Source: Paludibacter sp. (GTDB lineage: Bacteria > Bacteroidota > Bacteroidia > Bacteroidales > Paludibacteraceae). From it: a DNA stretch of 64,000 nt. The notes below the pieces were generated by a model. The model had not been told where the DNA came from and searched no databases. It saw only the letters and a program-made list of their open reading frames with translations. The stretch is taken from contig JAFLKK010000004.1 of assembly GCA_019163375.1 (NCBI GenBank), forward strand, positions 62,001-126,000, in the 5' to 3' direction. Below are positions 23,861 to 33,380 of the stretch, piece by piece; position 1 is the first letter of the stretch; each line of letters starts with the position of its first letter. Position numbers and translations under genes: made by a program.

Positions 23861-26710
23861 ATGAAAAAACTATTTCTTATCGATGCATATGCCATCATTT
23901 ATCGTGCTTATTACGCGTTCATTCGCAATCCCCGGTTTAACTCTAAAGGGCTAAATACTTCTGCTATTTTCGGGTTTGTAAACACGCTCGAAGATGTGCT
24001 GAAACGCGAAAAGCCAACACATATCGCCGTAGCTTTCGACCCTAAAGGGAAAACCTTTCGTCACGAAGCCTACGACCTTTACAAAGCACAGCGCGAAGCC
24101 ACTCCCGAAGATATTCGTCTGGCAGTTCCCATCATCAAAGACTTAATCAAAGCATATAATATTCCTGCACTTGAAGTGCCTGGTTACGAAGCAGATGATG
24201 TGATTGGCACTATGGCTAAGCTGGCCGAAAAAGAAGGTTTCGATGTGTTTATGCTTACGCCCGATAAAGATTACGGGCAGTTGGTGTCGGAACATATTTC
24301 GATGTATCGCCCCAAGCATACCGGCGGTTTCGAAGTGATGGGACCCAAAGAGATTCGCGAAAAATATGATTTAACGAGCCACGAGCAGGTAATTGATTTG
24401 CTTGGATTAATGGGCGATGCGTCCGACAACATCCCCGGCTGTCCCGGTGTGGGAGAGAAAACGGCAGTGAAACTGTTGCAGCAATTTGGCAGCATCGATG
24501 TTATGCTTACGCGTACCGACGAGCTAAAAGGTGCTTTGAAGACGAAGATTGAAGAGAACAGGGAACAAATTATTTTCTCACGCTTCTTAGCTACCATCAA
24601 AATTGATGTGCCTGTTGAGTTCAACGAGAAAGAACTGGAAGTTGAACCTATCAACGAACCTGCCTTGCGTGCCCTTTTTGAAGAATTGGAATTCAGAACC
24701 ATGACCACTGCAAAATTTGGCAATGGGTTTACTTCTTTTCCTCCCGATCAGCCATTGCCTCGTGTTGGGTTTGCTAAACCAAAACCGACCGGGCAAATGT
24801 CGTTGTTCGATGAACCTGCGGCTGAAGAAAAGCCAAAAGAAAAACCGACACCTCAACCGACGATTGATTTTACCGCCCCGGCAGAATCGGTTTCGGGCTT
24901 ACAAAATATCACCACCACACCGCATAAATATGTGCTGGTGGACACAAAAGTAAAACGTTCGGATTTGATTTCGAAACTCTTTATGCAGAAGTCGGTTTGT
25001 TTCGATACCGAAACTACCGGTCTTGATGTATTCAACGATGATTTGGTAGGGCTTTCGTTTTGCTTTACTGAAGGTGAAGCGTACTATGTTTCGTTGCCCG
25101 AAAATAAAGAAGAAGCACGACAAGTGTTGCTCGAGTTTCGGGTCATTTTCGAAAGTGAGCAAATAGAAAAAATAGGGCAGAACATCAAATTTGATTTATT
25201 GATGCTGGCGCAATACGGCGTGGAACTGAACGGAAAACTGTTCGATACTATGATCGCCCATTATCTTATTCAGCCCGAATTGCGTCACGGAATGGATTAT
25301 CTGGCCGAGATTTATTTGAAATATCGCACGATACATTTCGAAGATATTGTGGGTTCAAAAGGTAAAAACCAGATGAATATTCGCACTGTGGAACCGGATA
25401 AACTGTGCGACTATGCTGCCGAAGATGCGGATATTACTTTCCGATTGAAGAAAATACTTGAAAAAGAACTGGAAGCGAATTCGCTTTCATCGCTGTTCTA
25501 TGATATTGAAATGCCACTTATGAAAGTACTTTCCATTATCGAAAGAAACGGGGTGCGACTCGATATTCCTGCACTGGCTGAGAGTTCTACTATTCTGACA
25601 GCCGAGATGGGCGTGTTGGAAAAAGAGATTCACGAATTGGCCGGTGGTGAGTTTAATGTGAGCTCGCCCATGCAGGTGGGAGAGGTGCTTTTCGACCGCT
25701 TACAACTGGACGCTAAAGCTAAGAAAACCAAGACGGGTCAATACTCTACGTCCGAAGATATTCTGGAAAAACTACAATCCAAACATCCGATTATCGGTAA
25801 GATTCTCGATTATCGCGGATTGAAAAAACTGTTGAGTACCTATATCGATTCGCTGCCGCAATTGGTCAATCCAAAAACGGGGAAAGTTCATACCTCGTTC
25901 AATCAAACCGTTGCAGCTACCGGTCGACTCAGTTCCACGAATCCGAATCTTCAGAATATTCCTATTCGCGATGCGCAGGGCAAGGAAATTCGTAAAGCCT
26001 TTATTCCCGACGATGGTTGCTTGTTTTTCAGTGCCGATTATTCGCAAATCGAACTTCGCATTATGGCACACCTGAGCGGCGATAAAAATATGTTGGAAGC
26101 CTTCAATAGCGGACACGATATTCATACCGCCACGGCAGCTAAAATCTACAAAATTCCAATTGAAGAAGTGACTTCTGATATGCGCCGCAAGGCTAAGACG
26201 GCCAACTTTGGGATTATCTACGGTATTTCTGTTTTTGGTCTGTCGGACCGATTGAGTATTCCGCGTGCCGAAGCCAAAGAACTTATTGAAGGCTATTTTG
26301 CGACCTATCCCGACGTGAAAAAATACATGGATAACGCCATTCAGAAAGCCAAGGAAATGGGTTATGTGGAAACGCTGCTTGGACGCAAACGCTTTTTACC
26401 GGATATCAATTCGCAGAACAGCATTGTGCGTGGTTTCGCAGAGCGTAATGCCATCAACGCACCTATTCAGGGAACGGCAGCAGATATCATTAAAATTGCC
26501 ATGGTGCGCATTCAAAAGCGACTTGAACAAGAAAACCTGCAAGCCAAAATGACTATGCAGGTTCATGATGAGTTGAACTTTACGGTGCCAAACTCCGAAA
26601 TTGATGTGGTAAAAAAAGTGGTAGTAGACGAAATGGAAAATGCCATCAAACTTCAAGTGCCGCTTATTGCCGACTGTGGCGTGGGAGCCAACTGGTTGGA
26701 AGCGCATTGA
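23861..26710 (+). CDS. polA: DNA polymerase I
   Basis: The 949-aa protein has all three Pol I modules. The 5' nuclease domain (residues 1-300) has DAYAIIYRAYYA and YEADDVIGT. The proofreading domain has CFDTETTGLD near residue 383 with the exonuclease carboxylates. The polymerase domain has ADYSQIELRIMA near 725, RRKAKTANFGIIYG near 776, and MQVHDELNF near 904. It fills repair gaps and removes RNA primers. A possible -7 box TATCTTTG lies at 23834-23841. It is the cellular counterpart of the reduced polymerase at 4525. Confidence 0.97.
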   Translation: MKKLFLIDAYAIIYRAYYAFIRNPRFNSKGLNTSAIFGFVNTLEDVLKREKPTHIAVAFDPKGKTFRHEAYDLYKAQREATPEDIRLAVPIIKDLIKAYNIPALEVPGYEADDVIGTMAKLAEKEGFDVFMLTPDKDYGQLVSEHISMYRPKHTGGFEVMGPKEIREKYDLTSHEQVIDLLGLMGDASDNIPGCPGVGEKTAVKLLQQFGSIDVMLTRTDELKGALKTKIEENREQIIFSRFLATIKIDVPVEFNEKELEVEPINEPALRALFEELEFRTMTTAKFGNGFTSFPPDQPLPRVGFAKPKPTGQMSLFDEPAAEEKPKEKPTPQPTIDFTAPAESVSGLQNITTTPHKYVLVDTKVKRSDLISKLFMQKSVCFDTETTGLDVFNDDLVGLSFCFTEGEAYYVSLPENKEEARQVLLEFRVIFESEQIEKIGQNIKFDLLMLAQYGVELNGKLFDTMIAHYLIQPELRHGMDYLAEIYLKYRTIHFEDIVGSKGKNQMNIRTVEPDKLCDYAAEDADITFRLKKILEKELEANSLSSLFYDIEMPLMKVLSIIERNGVRLDIPALAESSTILTAEMGVLEKEIHELAGGEFNVSSPMQVGEVLFDRLQLDAKAKKTKTGQYSTSEDILEKLQSKHPIIGKILDYRGLKKLLSTYIDSLPQLVNPKTGKVHTSFNQTVAATGRLSSTNPNLQNIPIRDAQGKEIRKAFIPDDGCLFFSADYSQIELRIMAHLSGDKNMLEAFNSGHDIHTATAAKIYKIPIEEVTSDMRRKAKTANFGIIYGISVFGLSDRLSIPRAEAKELIEGYFATYPDVKKYMDNAIQKAKEMGYVETLLGRKRFLPDINSQNSIVRGFAERNAINAPIQGTAADIIKIAMVRIQKRLEQENLQAKMTMQVHDELNFTVPNSEIDVVKKVVVDEMENAIKLQVPLIADCGVGANWLEAH

Positions 26711-26759
26711 GATAGATAACACAAACTATATTTTCTTTAAGAGTCAACCAAAACGGTGC

Positions 26760-26791
26760 TTTGTGTCGGCATTCTGCCATGACTAACTTTG
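26760..26791 (+). promoter_or_regulatory. Bacteroidota-type promoter for padC
   Basis: TTTG at 26760-26763 and TAACTTTG at 26784-26791 with a 20-nt gap match the -33/-7 consensus. They lie just upstream of padC, which therefore has its own promoter independent of polA. Confidence 0.75.
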
Positions 26792-26813
26792 CAACGTAAA
26801 AATATAAAATGAT

Positions 26814-27323
26814 ATGGATATAATCAAAGATTTAGATGAATTTTTAGGAGGTCACTTTATTTACACCTACGCAAATGGTTGGAACTACGAGATGTATGTA
26901 AAAAATGAAGATACCATTGACTATCGGATTCATACCGGCATGGTGGGTGGACGATGGGTGCGTAACCAAAAAGTTCATATTGTGAAGTTAGTGGATGGTG
27001 TTTTCAAAATAGCCTGGACCGAACCTACCGGTACCGATGTAAGCCTGGACTTTATCCCCAATGAAAATAAGTTACATGGCATCATTTTCTTCCCCAAATG
27101 GGTACACGAGCATCCCGAAATAACGGTGTGTTATCAGAACGACTTTATCGGGGTAATGGAAGAATCGCGCCTGAAATACGAAACCTATCCGAAATATGTA
27201 GTTCCGGAGTTTGGAAAAATATTTTTCAAAAAGAACGAGGGGCAAAACAACGAGAAAGTAATTTCGGAAGCCCCTTACGAGGGTATGATTGAGAAAATAG
27301 TAAGCGGAGAATTGACATTTTAA
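26814..27323 (+). CDS. padC: Phenolic acid decarboxylase
   Basis: The 169-aa protein is collinear with PadC of Bacillus and lactobacilli as I remember it: [32 protein letters not shown] and [17 protein letters not shown] are all present. The enzyme is a cytosolic lipocalin-like barrel that decarboxylates ferulic, coumaric and caffeic acids to vinylphenols, relieving their toxicity. No PadR regulator is adjacent. The close match to a mainly Firmicute family makes lateral acquisition plausible, but this needs a tree. Confidence 0.92.
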   Translation: MDIIKDLDEFLGGHFIYTYANGWNYEMYVKNEDTIDYRIHTGMVGGRWVRNQKVHIVKLVDGVFKIAWTEPTGTDVSLDFIPNENKLHGIIFFPKWVHEHPEITVCYQNDFIGVMEESRLKYETYPKYVVPEFGKIFFKKNEGQNNEKVISEAPYEGMIEKIVSGELTF

Positions 27324-27351
27324 GCATCCGTATAAAATAGGTTGCCGAGAG

Positions 27352-27435
27352 AAACGATAAGCATCACTTTGGCAAATGATAAGCATCTTTTGAGTAAACG
27401 ATAAGCATCTTTTACTCAAAAGATACTTATCGTTT
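27352..27435. repeat. 22-bp periodic array capped by an inverted unit
   Basis: The 18-bp unit AAACGATAAGCATCTTTT recurs at 27352, 27374 and 27396, exactly 22 bp apart, and then in inverted form at 27418-27435. The last pair forms an 18-bp hairpin with one mismatch and a 4-nt loop, followed by T-rich DNA. It lies between the convergent padC and BlaR1-like genes and could terminate both. Confidence 0.85.
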
Positions 27436-27450
27436 TAGATATACCATCGC

Positions 27451-29550
27451 CTATTTGAATACTTTCCCTGAAGACTGGGGAACTGATATATTCATAAAGT
27501 TCCAATCATTTTTGTTGTCACTCATTCGAACAGTCCCAGGTGTGTTGAATTGGATTATATTGACAGTGTCAACCGACTTTCGCAACGGAGGAAAGATCAT
27601 CGTTATTTCAATAATTTTACGATATTTGTCGCTAATAATTATTGTTTTATCTAATGGTAAATCATTTTCCAGTTTTCTAATCAGATAACGGTCACCATTG
27701 CTTTTATCAATAATGGTGAATCCTCTGTCAAAATATATCCACTGTTCGTGATATTCTATCGGAATGGCTAAAGTTACTCTCGTGTCATTTTTATTTCTTT
27801 CAATGCGTGCAACTTTTGTTTCGCGAGTACTAAATGGAATATCGCTCACTGTGAATTGTTCAGGTCTGGCTCTGTAAGCCTCATTCCATATTTTTTCATC
27901 TAGTTCTTTACGCTCTTTCCGTTCTTTTATTGCCTGACTCATTTCCGGAGAAGATGTCGTTTCCGTGGTAGTGGTAGAACCGTTGTTATAAACTCTGGTC
28001 ACCTTAGTTGTAGTGCCATTGCTCGATCTGGTTTCAATGACTTTAGGCATGCTCAGTTGCATTGCTTCAGAAAAGATTTTTGAAAAAAATTGATTCTGAA
28101 GTAACGACATTACTTGCTGTTGAAAACCACTGACCTTTACGGCAGTAGATCCTTCTTTCTTCAACCGATCAACATTTGTTTTCATTACAGATAAACTGTT
28201 TGAGAAGTTTTTTAAATCCTCTTTTGTTATTGAAGAAAGAAATTCATTACTTAGTGGAAGTTGGCCAATATTCAGTCCCTCTCCGCTTGTGCCAAGATTT
28301 TTAAAAACAAGGTTTAGACCTTCTTTTTTTGCCGTCAAATTATTATTTGTTAGGAGTTTGTTTAATTCTTTTATTGCTATGGCTGTCTGTCTTGAGCAGT
28401 CATCCAAGGCTTTTTCAACTTGCTGCTTACTCACCGAACTAGAATTAACACTAAACGTCATATCGCCCGGTAAACTCACTTTTGAAGAATCGATAGTAAA
28501 AGTTGAATCCTCACTAACTGTACTTGCAGCCAATGTATCTTTTAAATAGGATTCCGCTTGAATATTACTTGTACTTTTTGTTTTATACTTCACTTGGCTA
28601 ATACCTGTAGTAAAACACAGCAACGAGAAAACACCGATAAAGAAAGGGAGAATCAACGCCCGGCGTAGCGTTGCAAAACGGATGTGACATTTGTTTTTCA
28701 TCATAATAAATCTTTTTTTTGTAAATGAATTATTGAAACCATTGGCCAGGTAAGGATTGTTCTCCATTACCTCTTCCAGGATAACTGTTTGATATTTGTA
28801 TAAATCCTGCCCTTCGTCCAACACGCTGCGGTCTGCATGAAACTCACTCACGTTGCGCAGTTCACGGCGTACCCACCAAAGTACAGGGTTAAACCAAAAC
28901 AGACGGACTAGGATCTCTATGATAAAAACATCGAGGTAGTGGCGGTGCTTAATGTGCCACTGTTCGTGTTTGAGTATCATTTCCAGTTTGGAGCCTGTAA
29001 GGTTCGGACTCAGGAATATGGTTTTATAAAATGAAAAAGGTGTGGGTATTTCGGCACTTTCCACCATTTCAAATCCATCTTTTACCGTTAGCTTTCCTCT
29101 CCGCTTCAGTGCCAGTATGCTGAACAATTGAATGAGCAACAATATGAATAATATGGAAGTAACTGAACTATATACAGCAAGAACAATGTTCTTCACCGTC
29201 AACAGAGCAAGGTACTTATTGGGCTCAGCGACTTTTTCTACTGGTTTTGGACTTGCTGTCGAAACCGGTGCTTGAGAAATAACCGGCTGATTGTTGCTGT
29301 ACTGATTATTGCTGATTATTGGCATAGTTTGCACTGCCTCAATTTCTACGATCTCAGCAGGTGGGGTGTATACCACAATACTAAACTGCGAAATAAGGAT
29401 GGCCACCAGTGCAATGGACAACAAATACAAGCGACAATTATTGAACGTCGCTTTTTCGCGAAACAAAAACCAATAGAAAACAACCATTAAAGCGGCAGCT
29501 AAAATATATTTCCCCATGGGAAAACCTAAGGCTAACAATTCTTGAATCAT
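27451..29550 (-). CDS. M56-family (BlaR1/MecR1-like) membrane peptidase, paralogue 2
   Basis: The 699-aa protein has membrane helices near residues 5-25, 35-58, 112-135 and about 305-322. Its zinc-peptidase core is HEQWHIKHRH, with EFHAD downstream as the third ligand. Family members sense an envelope signal and cleave a BlaI-type repressor. The C-terminal ~370 residues are not a penicillin-binding domain and are unrecognised. DNA of the first ~320 codons is almost identical to the neighbouring paralogue, while the C-terminal part is different. No repressor of its own is adjacent. Confidence 0.88.
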   Translation of the reverse strand: MIQELLALGFPMGKYILAAALMVVFYWFLFREKATFNNCRLYLLSIALVAILISQFSIVVYTPPAEIVEIEAVQTMPIISNNQYSNNQPVISQAPVSTASPKPVEKVAEPNKYLALLTVKNIVLAVYSSVTSILFILLLIQLFSILALKRRGKLTVKDGFEMVESAEIPTPFSFYKTIFLSPNLTGSKLEMILKHEQWHIKHRHYLDVFIIEILVRLFWFNPVLWWVRRELRNVSEFHADRSVLDEGQDLYKYQTVILEEVMENNPYLANGFNNSFTKKRFIMMKNKCHIRFATLRRALILPFFIGVFSLLCFTTGISQVKYKTKSTSNIQAESYLKDTLAASTVSEDSTFTIDSSKVSLPGDMTFSVNSSSVSKQQVEKALDDCSRQTAIAIKELNKLLTNNNLTAKKEGLNLVFKNLGTSGEGLNIGQLPLSNEFLSSITKEDLKNFSNSLSVMKTNVDRLKKEGSTAVKVSGFQQQVMSLLQNQFFSKIFSEAMQLSMPKVIETRSSNGTTTKVTRVYNNGSTTTTETTSSPEMSQAIKERKERKELDEKIWNEAYRARPEQFTVSDIPFSTRETKVARIERNKNDTRVTLAIPIEYHEQWIYFDRGFTIIDKSNGDRYLIRKLENDLPLDKTIIISDKYRKIIEITMIFPPLRKSVDTVNIIQFNTPGTVRMSDNKNDWNFMNISVPQSSGKVFK

Positions 29551-29667
29551 AGTATTTATTCTTTCATTATCGAAATTAGTGTTTGAATATCTGAAAAATG
29601 CGTTTTTGAACTATGTTTGCCATTTAGGCAAACTATGCTCATCGTTTTATAAATCAATTAGCAGAGG

Positions 29668-31743
29668 CTATCTATATACTTTGCCTGGGTCCGTGAAAGA
29701 GTAATCTTTTATATTCACATCTTCAAATGACCACCCATTATCACCTAACGGAGTAATATCAATTGTCTCAATACTTTTCTTTAGAGCTGGGAAAACTAAC
29801 GTAATTTCAATCATTATCTCGTTACAATCTTTAAAGACTAATTTTTTATTTAATGGCATATTTGGTTCTAATCTGCGAATCAGATATTGATCTTGGGTTT
29901 TTTTATCAATAATTCTATAACTCTTATCAATCCATACCCGGCTATTTTTGTTCCGAATAGGAATTGCTAAAGTAACTAGGGTCTTTTTTATATCTCTGGT
30001 ATCAATGCTCTTTATTTGCACCTTCCTTGAATAACGATAGAGTTCGTGCTGAGAGATTCGTTTTTGTTTCATCATTTTAATCGTTCTCACATTCTTAGTG
30101 TAATAAGAGAGACTACTAAACTTGATTTGTTCCGGTTTAACGAGATAATCTTGATTCAAGTTTTTATTGTATTGAGCTTTAGTCTTTTGAATAGCTACAT
30201 GATTTTCTTTTATTTTAGGTGCTATTGGCTCAAATTCAGAAATAGTAGTTGTTGGTTGCATTCCTGCATTCGGAGGGAGTATCCTAACTGATTCGTTGAT
30301 AATTTTTGAAACCAACTCGTCTTGCATTATTTTTCCTAAAATATTTCGAAACAATTTCGTTTTTCTATACATATTCGACTCATGTCTTAACATGAATATT
30401 TCCTTTCTAATTTTAAGTAGATATAAAAAAGAAGTTTCAAAATCTTTCTTTGTGATTGACTTAAGAAAATCAGCACTATATAAAGTTTTGCCAAGATCTA
30501 TATTTACAAATTTAACATCCAATAGATTTACTATCTGGTTTAAATCTTTACTTGTTACCGTTGTACTATTGTTATAAGCCAATTCGTGTAGCATATTTAT
30601 GACCTGAACTAAATGTTTTGAAAAATCATTTATAGGTTTCATTGCAGCCTCTCTTGTGTTGTTATATGTTGGTAAAGAGTCTATTGCATAACCTGAAACC
30701 ACACCAGTTACTGAATCTACCACATATCCAATCGTATCTACAATCTTAGATTTCTCGGTTAATGAATCGGTTGCTCCTGAATTCTTTACATTGTACTTCA
30801 CCTCACTTTTACCTGTTGTAAAACACAGCAACGAAAAAATTCCAATAATAAAAGGCAAAATCAATGCACGGCGTAGCATTACATAACGAGTTTGATATTT
30901 ATTTTTCATTATAATAAATCTTTTTTTGGTAAATGAATTATTGAAACCATTGGCGAGGTAAGGATTGTTCTCCATTACCTCTTCCAGAATAACTGTTTGA
31001 TATTTGTATAGATTATGTCCCTCGTCCAACACGCTGCGGTCGGCATGAAACTCGCTCACGTTGCGCAGTTCGCGGCGTACCCACCAAAGTACAGGGTTAA
31101 ACCAAAACAGACGGACTAGGACTTCTATGATAAAAACATCGAGGTAGTGGCGGTGCTTGATGTGCCACTGTTCGTGTTTGAGTATCATTTCCAGTTTGGA
31201 GCCTGTAAGATTTGGACTCAGGAATATGGTTTTATAAAACGAGAATGGTGTGGGTATTTCGGCGCTTTCCACCATTTCAAATCCATCTTTTACCGTTAGC
31301 TTTCCTCTCCGCTTCAGTGCCAGTATGCTGAACAATTGAATGAGCAACAATATGAATAATATGGAAGTAACTGTGATATATACAGCCAGGGCAACCTTCT
31401 TCACCGTCAACAGAGCAAGATACTTGTTGGGCTCAGCGACTTTTTCTACTGGTTTTGGACTTGCTGCCAAAACCGGTACTTGAGAAATAGCCGACTGATT
31501 GTTGCTGATTATTGGCATAGTTTGCACTGCCTCAATTTCTACGATCTCAGCAGGTGGGGTGTATACCACAATACTAAACTGCGAAATAAGGATGGCCACC
31601 AGTGCAATGGACAACAAATACAAGCGACAATTATTGAACGTCGCTTTTTCGCGAAACAAAAACCAATAGAAAACAACCATTAAAGCGGCAGCTAAAATAT
31701 ATTTCCCGATGGGAAAACCTAAGGCTAACAATTCTTGAATCAT
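29668..31743 (-). CDS. M56-family (BlaR1/MecR1-like) membrane peptidase, paralogue 1
   Basis: The 691-aa protein has the same N-terminal helices and HEQWHIKHRH/EFHAD zinc site as the 27451 gene, but a different C-terminal sensor region of about 360 residues. It overlaps the end of blaI by 4 bp, so the two are translationally coupled, the usual arrangement for a repressor and its inactivating protease. The C-terminal region is again unlike a beta-lactam sensor, so the trigger is unknown. Confidence 0.88.
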   Translation of the reverse strand: MIQELLALGFPIGKYILAAALMVVFYWFLFREKATFNNCRLYLLSIALVAILISQFSIVVYTPPAEIVEIEAVQTMPIISNNQSAISQVPVLAASPKPVEKVAEPNKYLALLTVKKVALAVYITVTSILFILLLIQLFSILALKRRGKLTVKDGFEMVESAEIPTPFSFYKTIFLSPNLTGSKLEMILKHEQWHIKHRHYLDVFIIEVLVRLFWFNPVLWWVRRELRNVSEFHADRSVLDEGHNLYKYQTVILEEVMENNPYLANGFNNSFTKKRFIIMKNKYQTRYVMLRRALILPFIIGIFSLLCFTTGKSEVKYNVKNSGATDSLTEKSKIVDTIGYVVDSVTGVVSGYAIDSLPTYNNTREAAMKPINDFSKHLVQVINMLHELAYNNSTTVTSKDLNQIVNLLDVKFVNIDLGKTLYSADFLKSITKKDFETSFLYLLKIRKEIFMLRHESNMYRKTKLFRNILGKIMQDELVSKIINESVRILPPNAGMQPTTTISEFEPIAPKIKENHVAIQKTKAQYNKNLNQDYLVKPEQIKFSSLSYYTKNVRTIKMMKQKRISQHELYRYSRKVQIKSIDTRDIKKTLVTLAIPIRNKNSRVWIDKSYRIIDKKTQDQYLIRRLEPNMPLNKKLVFKDCNEIMIEITLVFPALKKSIETIDITPLGDNGWSFEDVNIKDYSFTDPGKVYR

Positions 31744-32117
31744 GGCAATTCGTTTTTATTCTCGTTTAAAATCTTGATAATACTCTCTATTTCTTTGTTC
31801 GATAATTTTTCTTTCTGAGCAAAAAAGGAAATCATTGAACGTAATGAGCCACTAAAAAAAGTATTTTTCACTCCGGCCATAAAATTCTCCATATACGCTT
31901 CTCTGGTAATTAATGGATAATACTGATGACTTTTTCCAAAGGTTTTATAGTCTACAAATCCTTTAGTGACGAGTATTCGCATAAACGTAGACACCGTGTT
32001 GTACGCAGGCTTTGGTTCCCCCAGCTCAGCCAGAATGTCGTTTACAAATCCCTGCTGTTTGTCCCACAGCACATTCATAAGTTGTAGTTCTACCTTTGTA
32101 AGTTCTTTTGTTTCCAT
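31740..32117 (-). CDS. BlaI/MecI-family repressor
   Basis: The 125-aa winged-helix protein matches the BlaI/MecI family: an N-terminal DNA-binding domain (LTKVELQLMNVLWDKQQGFVNDILAEL, AYNTVSTFMRILVTKGF) and a C-terminal dimerisation segment. It would repress its own operon until cleaved by the neighbouring M56 peptidase. A dyad at 32157-32192 overlaps its promoter. Target genes beyond the operon are not visible in this window. Confidence 0.92.
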   Translation of the reverse strand: METKELTKVELQLMNVLWDKQQGFVNDILAELGEPKPAYNTVSTFMRILVTKGFVDYKTFGKSHQYYPLITREAYMENFMAGVKNTFFSGSLRSMISFFAQKEKLSNKEIESIIKILNENKNELP

Positions 32118-32147
32118 GACTATTTATTTTTAAGCTTTTTAATACTG

Positions 32148-32192
32148 CAAACATATAACTAATATTTTAATTATACAACTAAAAGATTAGTT
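32148..32192 (-). promoter_or_regulatory. Promoter with likely BlaI operator
   Basis: Reading the minus strand, TTG at 32178-32176 and TATGTTTG at 32155-32148 are 20 nt apart, matching the -33/-7 consensus upstream of blaI. A dyad AACTAAT (32157-32163) / ATTAGTT (32186-32192) brackets the -33 element, a good position for autorepression. Confidence 0.65.
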
Positions 32193-32265
32193 ATTATGAA
32201 ATAAGTTTTAATATTTAACTCTTCGAAATGTAAATAGTATTGAATTACAGTCGTTTGAATAAACA

Positions 32266-32298
32266 AAAAAAGCATTGAGATTATCTCAATGCTTTTTG
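32266..32298. terminator. Bidirectional terminator
   Basis: AAAAAGCATTGAGA (left arm ending at 32280) pairs with TCTCAATGCTTTTT (32284-32297), with A and T tracts on the outer sides. It lies after the pseudouridine synthase stop on the minus strand. Confidence 0.8.
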
Positions 32299-32337
32299 TA
32301 TCTAATTAAAACAGACTAAAGTTCAATAGTCTTATCT

Positions 32338-33327
32338 CTATCTTTTATTTGAAAATCCTTTGCTGCTGGCATTGGATTTTCCGGCAGAACCACCTCGTCC
32401 ACTTTTGGCTCCGCTGTATCTTTTATCAGCTGGTGCAGCACTGCCTTGTCCACGTAGCGCTTTCGACTTTGGATTCGGGTTAGTCGCTCTGTCCATTTGT
32501 TTGGCTGCAGAGCTTCGTTGAGCTGGTCTGGCAGTTCCGCTACCCGGATTCTTCGGTTTTGCGTCTTTTGCCTTTTGCCCTTGTTCTTTTGTCTTCGAAG
32601 GCTCAGCAGTTGACGATGAATTGGCAATTGCATCCATGATCTCGGTCATTTCGTGTGGGGTAAGTGGTCGCCATTCGCCGGTAGGAATGCCTTTGAGGTT
32701 GATGTTCATAATTCTGACACGCTCCAGTTTCGTAACCTCGTATTCGAAATACTCACACATTCGGCGAATTTGACGGTTCAGTCCTTGCACCAATACGATT
32801 CGGAAGGTGTAAACCGATTCTTTTGTTACCTTACACTTTTTGGTAGTTTCGCCCAGCATGGGAACGCCATTGCCCATTCGGGTAATAAAATCGTCGGTGA
32901 TAGGTTTGTTGACGGTTACCAGGTATTCCTTTTCGTGGTTGTTTCCGGCACGTAAAATCTTATTTACAATATCGCCGTTATTCGTCATAAAAATCAAGCC
33001 CTGCGATTCCTTGTCGAGTCTGCCGATAGGGAAAATACGCTCGTGGTAGCCAATATAATCGATGATGGAATCTTTAACACCAATTTCGGTAGTACTGATT
33101 ACCCCGACCGGTTTGTTGAAGGCCAAAAACACAAATTCATCACCAACCTTAGCTTCTATACGCTGTCCGTTGAGCATGACTTTATCTTTGGCCGAAACCA
33201 TTTCGCCCACCACAGCGCGATGTCCGTTAACCAGTACTTTGCCGGTTTCTATAAACTTGTCGGCCTCCCGACGGGAGCAAACACCGCTGTCGCTAATGAA
33301 TTTATTTAATCGTATTTTCTCGGCCAT
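32338..33327 (-). CDS. rluF: RsuA/RluF-family pseudouridine synthase
   Basis: The 329-aa enzyme isomerises a uridine in rRNA. An N-terminal S4 RNA-binding domain ([21 protein letters not shown]) precedes the catalytic domain, with the aspartate in [10 protein letters not shown] (residues about 99-108) and [11 protein letters not shown] near 193. The sequence fits the RluF subgroup (23S rRNA U2604) by memory of the family, but RluB-type specificity is not excluded. The last ~95 residues are a basic, low-complexity tail (K, S, G, A, P rich), common in Bacteroidota. Confidence 0.85.
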   Translation of the reverse strand: MAEKIRLNKFISDSGVCSRREADKFIETGKVLVNGHRAVVGEMVSAKDKVMLNGQRIEAKVGDEFVFLAFNKPVGVISTTEIGVKDSIIDYIGYHERIFPIGRLDKESQGLIFMTNNGDIVNKILRAGNNHEKEYLVTVNKPITDDFITRMGNGVPMLGETTKKCKVTKESVYTFRIVLVQGLNRQIRRMCEYFEYEVTKLERVRIMNINLKGIPTGEWRPLTPHEMTEIMDAIANSSSTAEPSKTKEQGQKAKDAKPKNPGSGTARPAQRSSAAKQMDRATNPNPKSKALRGQGSAAPADKRYSGAKSGRGGSAGKSNASSKGFSNKR

Positions 33328-33380
33328 TTTTTGTTTGTTCGGTTTCGGAGTTCCAACTCCAACTATTTTTTAGTTTTGTT

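Noticed and set aside
27352-27435. CRISPR array
   Set aside because: Repeats are 18 bp with 4-bp gaps, too short for spacers, and the last unit is inverted. No cas genes are present.
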